Shown: positions 6,005 through 11,707 of the stretch, piece after piece
Numbering within the stretch: position 1 is the stretch's first letter
Layout of the letters: every line of letters starts with the position of its first letter
DNA from: Desulfovibrio sp.
GTDB lineage: Bacteria; Desulfobacterota; Desulfovibrionia; Desulfovibrionales; Desulfovibrionaceae
Reading direction: 5' to 3'
Assembly: GCA_022837365.1 (NCBI GenBank)
Contig: JALHHV010000024.1
Location: 1 to 11,707 of the forward strand
Length of the DNA: 11,707 nucleotides
Translations under genes and position numbers: made by a program
Notes under the pieces: model-generated
Told to the model about the DNA's origin: nothing
Database searches by the model: none
Seen by the model: only the letters and a program-made list of their open reading frames with translations

Positions 6005-8026
6005 ATGACCATACGCCAGAAACTCATCTACGGCCTTGGCGCGCTCACCCTGCTCAACCTGGTCATGGGCGTGGCCATGGTGCTGGCCCTCGGCAACATC
6101 AACACGCTGGTGGACGAACTGGTCTCCAAGCACGTGGAACTGGAGGAGACCGTGTACGCCATGCAACACGACGTGAGCCAGTTGCGCCGCTACGAAAAGG
6201 ACGCCCTGCTCAACATCGCCAACGCGGAACGGCTGCGCGGCTACCTGCCCCGCCACGAAAAGGCCGCCGCGGACCTTGCCGCCCACACCGACGACGCCGA
6301 ACGCAAGCTGCGCGCCATGCCGGAACTGGCCGACCTGCTGCGCCAGGTGGCCGCCATCCGCTCGCTGAGCGGGCCGTATCTTTCCGCCTTCTCCGGCCTG
6401 ACCCGCGAGGCCCCGGCCGCCGGGCTCTCCGCCGAACAGGCCAACATCCGCTTCGACGCCGGGCGCGAACAGGCCCGCAAGCTGGAACAGGCCATCGACG
6501 AACTGACCAGGGCCACCACCGCGGCCACCCGCGAGCACGCGGAAGAAACCAACGACACCGGGACCATGCTGCGCACCGCCGCTGCCGTGGCCTTTGCCGT
6601 GGCCGTGCTGATGGGCGGCCTGCTGGCCGTGGGCCTGTACCGCACCATCCAGGCCCCGCTGGCGGCCCTGACCGACTTCGGCAGGCGCATCGCCGACGGC
6701 GACTTCGAGCACAGGACGTCGTTCCGCTTCACGGCGGAAATGGCCCAGTTGCACGAAACCATCACCCACATGGTGGACGCCATCCGCGAGCGGGTGGCCT
6801 ACAACCGGGCCATCATCAACCGCGTGCCCGACCCCATCATCGTCACCGGCCCGCGCCGCAACATCCGCGCCCTGAACAGCGCGGCGTGCACCCTGCTGGG
6901 CCACGCCGAGGACGACCTGATCGGCAAGCCGCTGGGCAACTACCAGGGGGCCGAAATCTACGGCACCGAGCCTCCCATCGACCGCCTGGCCCGCACCAAC
7001 GAGGCCGAGACGCAACTGGACTTCACCCGCCAGCTGGGCGGCGAGACGCGCCACTTCCATTCCCGCGCGGCCACGGTGCGCAAGCCCGACGGCACGCTGG
7101 TGGGGTACATGGAAATCCGGCAGGACATCACCGGCGTGAAGCGCGGCGAACTGGAGGCGCGGGAACGCAGCGAGCGCATCGCCGGGGTGGCCCGCGACGC
7201 CGACGCCATCGCCACCACCGTGGCCGAGGCGGCGGACCAGCTTTCCGACCGGGTGGGCGAGGCCGCGCGCGGCGCCGACAGGCAGTTGCAGCGCAGCACC
7301 GAATCGGCCACGGCCATGGACGAAATGGCCGCCACCGTGCGCGAGGTGGCCCGCAACGCCTCGGACACCAACAGGACCACCTCGGAAATGGCCGAGCGCG
7401 CCCGGTCGGGCGCGGACATCGTGGAAAAGGTGGTTTCGGCCATCGAGGGATTGGGCAGCCATTCGCGCGAACTGCGCAGCGAAATGGAAAAGCTGGGCAC
7501 CCAGGCCAGCGACATCGGCAACGTGCTGGGGGTCATCAGCGACATCGCCGACCAGACCAACCTGCTGGCCCTGAACGCGGCCATCGAGGCGGCCCGCGCC
7601 GGTGACGCCGGGCGCGGCTTCGCCGTCGTGGCCGACGAGGTGCGCAAGCTGGCCGAAAAGACCATGAACGCCACCCGCGAGGTGGAAACCGCCATCGGGG
7701 CCATCCAGCTTTCGGCCCGGCGCAGCGCCGAGGCCACGGACGTTGCCGTGCGCGGCGTGACCGACAGCCAGACCCTGGCCAACGAGGCGGGCGGCATGCT
7801 GCGGGAGATCGTGCAGGCGGTGCAGCAGGCCTCGGACCAGGTGAACTCCATCGCCACCGCCGCCGAGGAACAGGCCGCCACCGGCGACGAGTTGAACCGC
7901 ATCATCGCCGAGGTGAACGAAATCTCCGGCGCCACGGCCATGCGCATGTCCGAGGCGGAAACCGCCATCGCCGAGCTTTCGGCCCAGGCCGCCGCCCTGC
8001 GGCGGCTGATGGACGCCATGAAGTGA
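6005..8026 (+). CDS. Methyl-accepting chemotaxis protein with cytoplasmic PAS domain, 673 residues
   Basis: This inner-membrane chemoreceptor would signal through CheW/CheA to the flagellar motor. Transmembrane segment 1 is at about 9-30 and segment 2 at about 190-211, enclosing a roughly 160-residue helical periplasmic sensor. A HAMP domain (about 212-265, starting [22 protein letters not shown]) leads to a PAS domain (about 266-380, [22 protein letters not shown] to [15 protein letters not shown]). A long coiled-coil signalling domain follows (about 395-670). Its conserved hairpin tip is [19 protein letters not shown] (516-534), then [18 protein letters not shown] (537-553), and Glu/Gln-Ala pairs suggest methylation sites. 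There is no C-terminal CheR/CheB-binding pentapeptide; it ends RRLMDAMK. The ligand is unknown. The PAS domain suggests an added cytoplasmic input such as redox. ATG 6005 has a weak G-rich ribosome site (GGGGGG, eight bases away). The likely promoter is a sigma-28 site. Confidence 0.95.
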   Translation: MTIRQKLIYGLGALTLLNLVMGVAMVLALGNINTLVDELVSKHVELEETVYAMQHDVSQLRRYEKDALLNIANAERLRGYLPRHEKAAADLAAHTDDAERKLRAMPELADLLRQVAAIRSLSGPYLSAFSGLTREAPAAGLSAEQANIRFDAGREQARKLEQAIDELTRATTAATREHAEETNDTGTMLRTAAAVAFAVAVLMGGLLAVGLYRTIQAPLAALTDFGRRIADGDFEHRTSFRFTAEMAQLHETITHMVDAIRERVAYNRAIINRVPDPIIVTGPRRNIRALNSAACTLLGHAEDDLIGKPLGNYQGAEIYGTEPPIDRLARTNEAETQLDFTRQLGGETRHFHSRAATVRKPDGTLVGYMEIRQDITGVKRGELEARERSERIAGVARDADAIATTVAEAADQLSDRVGEAARGADRQLQRSTESATAMDEMAATVREVARNASDTNRTTSEMAERARSGADIVEKVVSAIEGLGSHSRELRSEMEKLGTQASDIGNVLGVISDIADQTNLLALNAAIEAARAGDAGRGFAVVADEVRKLAEKTMNATREVETAIGAIQLSARRSAEATDVAVRGVTDSQTLANEAGGMLREIVQAVQQASDQVNSIATAAEEQAATGDELNRIIAEVNEISGATAMRMSEAETAIAELSAQAAALRRLMDAMK

Positions 8027-8031
8027 CGCAC

Positions 8032-8065
8032 AAAGGCCCCCGGCACACGCCGGGGGCCTTTCCGT
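8032..8065. terminator. Bidirectional terminator between the chemoreceptor and the phage module
   Basis: AAAGGCCCCCGGC (8032-8044) pairs perfectly over 13 bases with GCCGGGGGCCTTT (8049-8061), with loop ACAC. The A-rich and T-rich flanks make it usable from both strands. It is five bases past the chemoreceptor stop and about 30 bases beyond the end of the last phage gene. Confidence 0.9.
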
Positions 8066-8090
8066 TGCGGTGGCACGGCGGCCCCGCGCT

Positions 8091-8366
8091 TTACAGTCCC
8101 AGCACGTCCAGCACGGCCAGCCGCAAATCCTCCACGCTTGCGGCGCGGATGACGGCATCGGCCTGGGCGTAGCTGATCCCGTTCAGGTCCAGCGGTTCCG
8201 GCTGCGGCGGCTCGGGCGTCATCCGCCACGTGCCGTCCGGCTGCAATACCGCGCCCGGCGCGGGGCGTTCCTCGTCCACGGGCACCGCCCCGGCGGGCAG
8301 GACGTGTTCCAGCCCTGCCGCCACGGCGTACAGTTCCGACGTTCCGACAATGCCATAGTGTCGCAT
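8091..8366 (-). CDS. Small phage protein after the tail fibre, 91 residues
   Basis: ATG 8366 overlaps the fibre stop by one base (TGATG), and a GGAGG encoded in the last fibre codons lies eight bases upstream, so translation is probably coupled to the fibre. The product (MRHYGIVGTSELYAV at the start) has a short turn-rich middle with LQPDGTWRMTPEPPQPEP (41-58) and a helical C-terminus (YAQADAVIRAASVEDLRLAVLDVLGL). Genes directly after a tail fibre often encode fibre assembly chaperones, and a Trp followed by a Pro-rich stretch is reminiscent of them. I do not recognise a specific family, so the role is inference from position. A longer open frame reaching back to 9329 in this frame is antiparallel noise over the fibre gene. 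Confidence 0.8.
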   Translation of the reverse strand: MRHYGIVGTSELYAVAAGLEHVLPAGAVPVDEERPAPGAVLQPDGTWRMTPEPPQPEPLDLNGISYAQADAVIRAASVEDLRLAVLDVLGL

Positions 8367-10219
8367 CAGAAGGCCCTCCTGCAGCGCATGCGCGAGTATG
8401 TCGTCGTGTAGGCCAGAGGGCTGCCGGCGACGTTCCACCAGAAACGATTGTTGGCGAAGGTCCGGAAAAGGATGACGTCGCCCGCGTGCGCCTGCCCGTA
8501 ACACCCCACATCCTCGGAACTGGTCCGCGTGGTGCCCGTGGTGATCCACCTCCCGGCGGTGGCGTCGTGGATCTCCACCGCCGGAAAATCCGCCAGCGGA
8601 ACCCCGAGCGGATTGTGGTGCGTGTACTGTGCCGCAGAGGCCAGATATCCGCCATTGTTGATGGGTATCACGGCCTCCACGCCGTGGTGGAACGGCACCG
8701 CCGCCGTCACCGCGCCGCCGCCCACCACGGCCTTGCCCACGTAGACACGCTGCGTCTGCGCGCCGTCGGCGCGGCGCATGATGTTCTCCGCCGGGCTGTA
8801 CCAGTCGCCCACGCCAACGCGTCGCGCGTTGGCGTATTCGGGGGCATCGGCCGTACCGCCCAGCGCCAGCGCTCCGGTATCCGGATTGCGGTCCACGTAC
8901 AGCCAGTACGTCGCCGCCGCGCCCGGCAGGGTGACGGCAAGGTTGTCCGTGAGTTCCGACGCGACGCTGGTGCCGCCGTTGCCGAAACACACCCCGAAGG
9001 GATTGGCCGGGTCGGCCAGCAGGGTCACCGTGAGCCCGGAGAACGACAGGAAGTCCGGCAGGGCCATGTCGTGGAACGGCGCGGCCAGTGGCGCGCCCAT
9101 GCGGCAGCGCAGGATGGTCTGGGGCTGCTTGGCCTCGGCCCCGGACACTTCGATGGCGTTCAGGCGGGCCAGCACGCCGGACAGGCCCACCGGCGCGGCG
9201 GCCATGGGCGCGTGGTACGCCTTGATGCACGGCACCACGGCCACGTTGCGGGGGCGGGTTTCGGTCCCGCCAGTGCTTCCAGTAACGCCACCGATAGCGG
9301 AATGTTGTACGGTATTGAGGCCGCTCCACCTTATGTTGGTGTTCGTGTTGGACGAGCCTGCTGTAATCGGGTACGGGCCAATAGTGTGCGAGTGAGAACC
9401 TAAGAGTGCGCTTTGCGCGCTGCCCGGCACGCGCCCGGCGTCCACGCCGCGCCCGAGGTCCGCCCCGCGCCGGAACTCGCCGCGCAGGTCGGGCAGGATG
9501 GCGGAAAGGGCCAGCGGATCGCCGGTCAGGTAGGCCACCAGGTCCGGGTACGCCTCGCGCGTCACGGTCTGCCCGGCGCAGGTCAGGAAGCCTGCGGGCA
9601 CGGTGTGCACCGGAAAGTCCAGGATGGCCCCGATGGGCACGAAGGCGGCGGAGGCAACCACGTCCTCACGCGCCGAGGCCACGGCCTGCGCCGTCTCGTC
9701 GCGGGCTGCCTCGGCCTCCGCCGCCCGGCTCCCGGCGTTCAGGGCCGCCACCTCGGCACGGCCCACGTTGACGGTGATGCCCGCCAGCAGGGCGTCGGTG
9801 CGGGTGGTCTGGTCGGTCAGCGGCACCTTGACGCAGCGGCCCACCTCCTCGCGCAGCTGCTGGGCCATCAGGGTCAGCCGGTCGAAGCCGCGCTCCAGCA
9901 TTTCCGCGTCCAGCACGCCGGTGTTGCGCAGGTCCATCTCCTGCGTGAAGGGCTGGTCCAGCCACAGCGTCAGCTGTTCGCCCGCGCCCACCATGCCGGG
10001 CGCGCCCGGCGTCCCCGGTATGGTGGTCACGCTGCCCCCGCCTCCGGGCAGCGCGGCGGCCGTGTAGTCCGTGCCGTAGGCCAGCACCCTGTCGCCGCCG
10101 GTGCCGCTCACCACGGCCCGCACGTCCTCGGGCCGCAGGAACGGAAAGGTCACCGGCCAGTCCGTCTGCACGCCGTCTCCGGCGTAATGCTCGACGGTGT
10201 TCGTCGATACGATGGTCAT
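8366..10219 (-). CDS. Phage tail fibre protein with T7 gp17-type N-terminus and collar domain, 617 residues
   Basis: ATG 10219 is preceded by AAGGAG at six bases. Residues 1-125 carry the podoviral fibre attachment pattern: an early GDGVQTDWPVTFPFLRPEDVRAVV, then QPFTQEMDLRNTGVLDAEMLERGFDRLTLMAQQLREEV, as in T7 gp17-like virion-anchoring domains. An Ala-rich helix (about 155-192) leads to a phage tail collar domain (about 194-252, GAILDFPVHTVPAGFLTCAGQTVTREAYPDL) and a His-x-His motif (GSHSHTI, 274-280) like the metal-binding motifs in other trimeric fibres. The C-terminal 250 residues contain TYWLYVDRNPDTGALALGG (437-455) and QRVYVGKAVVGGGAV (490-504), motifs seen in phage receptor-binding proteins, and should form the distal trimer that contacts the host. 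Codons 272-310 sit in a low-GC patch. Confidence 0.9.
   Translation of the reverse strand: MTIVSTNTVEHYAGDGVQTDWPVTFPFLRPEDVRAVVSGTGGDRVLAYGTDYTAAALPGGGGSVTTIPGTPGAPGMVGAGEQLTLWLDQPFTQEMDLRNTGVLDAEMLERGFDRLTLMAQQLREEVGRCVKVPLTDQTTRTDALLAGITVNVGRAEVAALNAGSRAAEAEAARDETAQAVASAREDVVASAAFVPIGAILDFPVHTVPAGFLTCAGQTVTREAYPDLVAYLTGDPLALSAILPDLRGEFRRGADLGRGVDAGRVPGSAQSALLGSHSHTIGPYPITAGSSNTNTNIRWSGLNTVQHSAIGGVTGSTGGTETRPRNVAVVPCIKAYHAPMAAAPVGLSGVLARLNAIEVSGAEAKQPQTILRCRMGAPLAAPFHDMALPDFLSFSGLTVTLLADPANPFGVCFGNGGTSVASELTDNLAVTLPGAAATYWLYVDRNPDTGALALGGTADAPEYANARRVGVGDWYSPAENIMRRADGAQTQRVYVGKAVVGGGAVTAAVPFHHGVEAVIPINNGGYLASAAQYTHHNPLGVPLADFPAVEIHDATAGRWITTGTTRTSSEDVGCYGQAHAGDVILFRTFANNRFWWNVAGSPLAYTTTYSRMRCRRAF
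9290..9405. other. Low-GC patch inside the tail fibre gene
   Basis: Bases 9301-9360 are 50% and 9361-9420 about 57% G+C, against roughly 80% in the next 60 bases. The patch encodes fibre residues about 272-310, just after the collar domain (SHSHTIGPYPITAGSSNTNTNIRWSG), rich in Asn, Ser and Thr. This suggests a segment acquired by recombination in a host-range gene. The reading frame is intact across it. Confidence 0.6.
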
Positions 10220-10292
10220 TGCCGTCTCCTTCGCTTGGACGCCGCCCGCGTTTCCACGGCGCGCCCGTCACATGCCCTGGGGGGCCTTCCGG

Positions 10293-10805
10293 TCATGCCA
10301 GCAGAACGCCGCGCGCGCCCTGCAAGGTGTTGCCGATGATCATGCCGCTGCGCCACCCCTGGCGCACCTGCGTCCACGGGTCGTTGGCCATGTCCAGCAG
10401 CAGCGAGGCGCGGCTGTCCGCCCCGGCGGCCTGGTACTCCAGGGCGCGCTGCCGCCGCTCCGACTGCCGCCGCACGTCCAGCACGTCCGCCTCGGCGGCG
10501 GTGGACTGGTCCTGCAACACGTCCAGGGCGCTGCCCGAGCCCGCATCCATGCCCGACGCCGCCAGCAGCGAGCGCACGCTGGCCTGCTGCGAACGCGCCT
10601 GACGCTGCAACGCCCGTTCGGTGCGCTCGGCGTCGCGCTGCGTCTCCTCGATCTGGTAGCGGGCCTGCAACGCCGTGTTGCGCTGGGTGGCCGCCTGGTA
10701 TTCCTGCTGGGCCTTGGCCGCGCGGGAATCCTGGTTCATGTCCATCAGGGTGTAGCCGCCCTGCAGAATGGCCGCAGCCGCCAGGGCCTGAACGAGTCCG
10801 CACAT
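10293..10805 (-). CDS. T7 gp14-like internal virion protein, 170 residues
   Basis: In T7-like phages gp14 is ejected first and is thought to form a pore in the outer membrane. The product begins with a short hydrophobic segment (MCGLVQALAAAAILQGGYTL), followed by a long Gln/Ala/Arg-rich helix (about 25-125, with KAQQEYQAATQRNTALQARY). It ends with a Gly-containing tail, QVRQGWRSGMIIGNTLQGARG. This composition and the MC start are typical of gp14-type proteins in podoviruses; T7 gp14 is slightly longer at 196 residues. ATG 10805 is chosen because AGGAGG precedes it at six bases; an ATG at 10811 abuts the Shine-Dalgarno and is too close. The upstream gene stops three bases before this start, so the two are probably translationally coupled. 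The position after the gp13-like domain supports the call. Confidence 0.72.
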   Translation of the reverse strand: MCGLVQALAAAAILQGGYTLMDMNQDSRAAKAQQEYQAATQRNTALQARYQIEETQRDAERTERALQRQARSQQASVRSLLAASGMDAGSGSALDVLQDQSTAAEADVLDVRRQSERRQRALEYQAAGADSRASLLLDMANDPWTQVRQGWRSGMIIGNTLQGARGVLLA

Positions 10806-10807
10806 GG

Positions 10808-11707
10808 TCATCCTCCTGTGTTGGTCGGTTGTTCCGGCGCGAAGCTGGCCGCAAGAAAAACGCCGGAGGTGAAAGGGTGGAACAGCGCGCCTCCGTGCCC
10901 CAGGGGCATGGCGCGCGCGGCCACGGAGAATCCGCACCGCGCCAGCCAGCGCGCCGTGGCCGGACGTTGCGCCAGGGCCGGGGCGTGGACCATGTTCAGC
11001 AGCCGGGGCCAGACGGCGCGCATGCGCGCGGCGAACAGCGGTCCCAGCCGGGCCAGCGCCCGGCCTTCCGCATCCAGCGCCGGGGTGCCGAACAGCCACG
11101 GCGCAGCCGTGCCCGGCATGCCGGGGAATGGCCGCGCGCCGAACAGGGCCACGCAGCGTCCGCCGCGCAGCACCGCCCAGCGCAGGGGCGACAGGGCGAA
11201 GGCCCGCGCCGCCTCGGCCACGGCCCCGCGCGGGCCAAGGGCATCCAATTCCGCCCGGTCGCGCGGGCGCAGGCGGGGCAGCACTTCATGCAGGTGTTCG
11301 CGGCGCGCCGGGACCACGCGCAGCCGGGCGCATGCCTCGCCCACCTCCACTTCGCTGATCACCGCCAGCACCGTCAGCGGCAGGGGGTCGTCCTGCCGGA
11401 CGTGCAGGCCGCCCTGGGTGCCCAGGCGGGCGTCCAGGGTCACCTCGCGGTCGCCGTCGAAGAGCGGCAGCGCCTGCCCCGGCGGGTCCTGCGCGGTGCG
11501 GAACAGCACTTCGCGCAGGTGGTCCGCGTCCGGCCCGGCCTTGAACCCGGTCGAGCGGTACAGCCGCACCCGCGCCCGGCCCACCCGGCGCACCCGGCCC
11601 TGGGTGGGGCCGTCGCCCGCCACGAACTCCTGCGTCATCGGCGCAAGGTCGCTGGCATACGGCAGCCCGGCGTGGATCACCGAGGCCGGGCGGTCCAGTT
11701 CGATGCG
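10808..11707 (-). CDS. Fused phage nozzle/tubular protein C-terminus and T7 gp13-like domain (partial, start outside window)
   Basis: The frame is open through the right edge, with 299 residues visible. The first 124 (RIELDRPASVIHAGLPYASDL to QDDPLPLTVLAVISEVEVGE) match the C-terminal end of podoviral tail-tubular-B/nozzle proteins (T7 gp12 type), including the typical YRSTGFKAGPD and PLFDGDREV stretches. After a junction near 11338-11324 the frame continues as LRVVPARREHLHEVLPRLRPRDRAELDALG, the start of a T7 gp13-type protein (formerly DUF2833, GNAT-like). Typical gp13 segments ALFGARPFPGMPGTAAPWLFGTPAL and RWLARCGFSV follow. In relatives these are two genes. Here no stop separates them, and an out-of-frame ATG at 11333 marks the likely old gene-13 start. 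Either a genuine fusion or a recent indel explains this. The stop lies three bases before the gp14-like start. Confidence 0.72.
   Translation of the reverse strand, partial: RIELDRPASVIHAGLPYASDLAPMTQEFVAGDGPTQGRVRRVGRARVRLYRSTGFKAGPDADHLREVLFRTAQDPPGQALPLFDGDREVTLDARLGTQGGLHVRQDDPLPLTVLAVISEVEVGEACARLRVVPARREHLHEVLPRLRPRDRAELDALGPRGAVAEAARAFALSPLRWAVLRGGRCVALFGARPFPGMPGTAAPWLFGTPALDAEGRALARLGPLFAARMRAVWPRLLNMVHAPALAQRPATARWLARCGFSVAARAMPLGHGGALFHPFTSGVFLAASFAPEQPTNTGG

Larger units (their letters stand above)
8091..11707 (-). mobile_element. Podovirus-like prophage tail/ejection module (partial)
   Basis: Four consecutive minus-strand genes resemble, in order, T7 genes 12, 13, 14 and 17 plus one extra small gene. 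They are tightly packed with overlaps and strong ribosome sites. The module runs off the right edge, and its left end abuts a terminator and a bacterial chemoreceptor. No integrase, lysis gene or attachment repeat is visible, so this is either the structural end of a prophage whose remainder lies to the right, or a remnant. Counterparts of T7 genes 15 and 16 are not between the gp14-like and fibre genes. Confidence 0.8.

Noticed and set aside
5918..8158. 746-residue open frame antisense to the chemoreceptor
   Set aside because: It mirrors the chemoreceptor codons, is dominated by Gly, His, Ala and Val repeats, has no ribosome site and crosses the terminator.
8091..9329. 412-residue minus-strand open frame overlapping the tail fibre
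   Set aside because: Only its last 91 codons have a ribosome site and protein-like composition; the rest is an out-of-frame reading of the fibre gene, full of Arg, Gly and Pro.
8366..10219. Diversity-generating retroelement variable region in the fibre
   Set aside because: No template repeat or reverse transcriptase is present in the window and the low-GC patch is not at the C-terminus, so the low GC is better explained by recombination.
1..11707. tRNA, rRNA or CRISPR array
   Set aside because: No cloverleaf with an acceptor and T-arm, no rRNA-like segment and no regularly spaced repeats with spacers were seen on either strand.

Overview
The window is GC-rich (roughly two-thirds G+C in most genes). 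Ribosome binding sites are strong GGAGG-type sequences and GC-rich hairpin terminators follow several genes. The gene content is an EttA-type ABC-F protein, a DUF438/hemerythrin/PAS sensor, a PAS-containing chemoreceptor and a T7-like podoviral structural module. This fits a motile anaerobic or microaerophilic deltaproteobacterium, most like the Desulfovibrio/Nitratidesulfovibrio group. The assignment is inference from style and domain content; no marker gene is present to prove it.

Layout. Positions 1-221 carry no convincing gene, are poorer in G+C than the rest, and can fold into a long hairpin (63-151). Two minus-strand genes follow: an unrecognised 125-residue protein (222-599) and a 336-residue protein resembling a GT-B glycosyltransferase (767-1777), with two stem-loops between them. 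Positions 1778-2124 hold palindromes and a second, silently diverged copy of the 3' end of ettA. The intact ettA (2125-3807, minus) encodes an ATPase that gates translation elongation. A 420-bp divergent intergenic region separates it from the plus-strand DUF438/hemerythrin/PAS gene (4228-5826), which ends in a textbook terminator. Next is a methyl-accepting chemotaxis protein (6005-8026, plus), preceded by a good match to a sigma-28 (FliA) promoter and followed by a terminator that probably serves both strands.

From 8091 to the right edge all genes are on the minus strand and are phage structural genes. In transcription order they are: a nozzle/tail-tubular-B-like C-terminus fused in frame to a T7 gp13-like domain (cut by the window edge), a small gp14-like internal virion protein, a 617-residue tail fibre with a T7 gp17-type N-terminus and a collar domain, and a 91-residue overlapping gene that may be a fibre assembly factor. 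The order follows T7 genes 12-13-14-17, but genes 15 and 16 are absent from the expected place, no lysis gene or integrase is seen, and the module stops against the chemoreceptor. It looks like the right-hand end of a prophage or a prophage remnant.

The two sensory genes (DUF438 protein and chemoreceptor) are neighbours on the same strand but are separated by a terminator and the chemoreceptor has its own promoter, so they are probably independent units. The most notable observations are the synonymous-only duplicate of the ettA 3' end, the apparent 2-nt deletion that fused phage genes 12 and 13, and the G.U-compatible long hairpin at the left edge.
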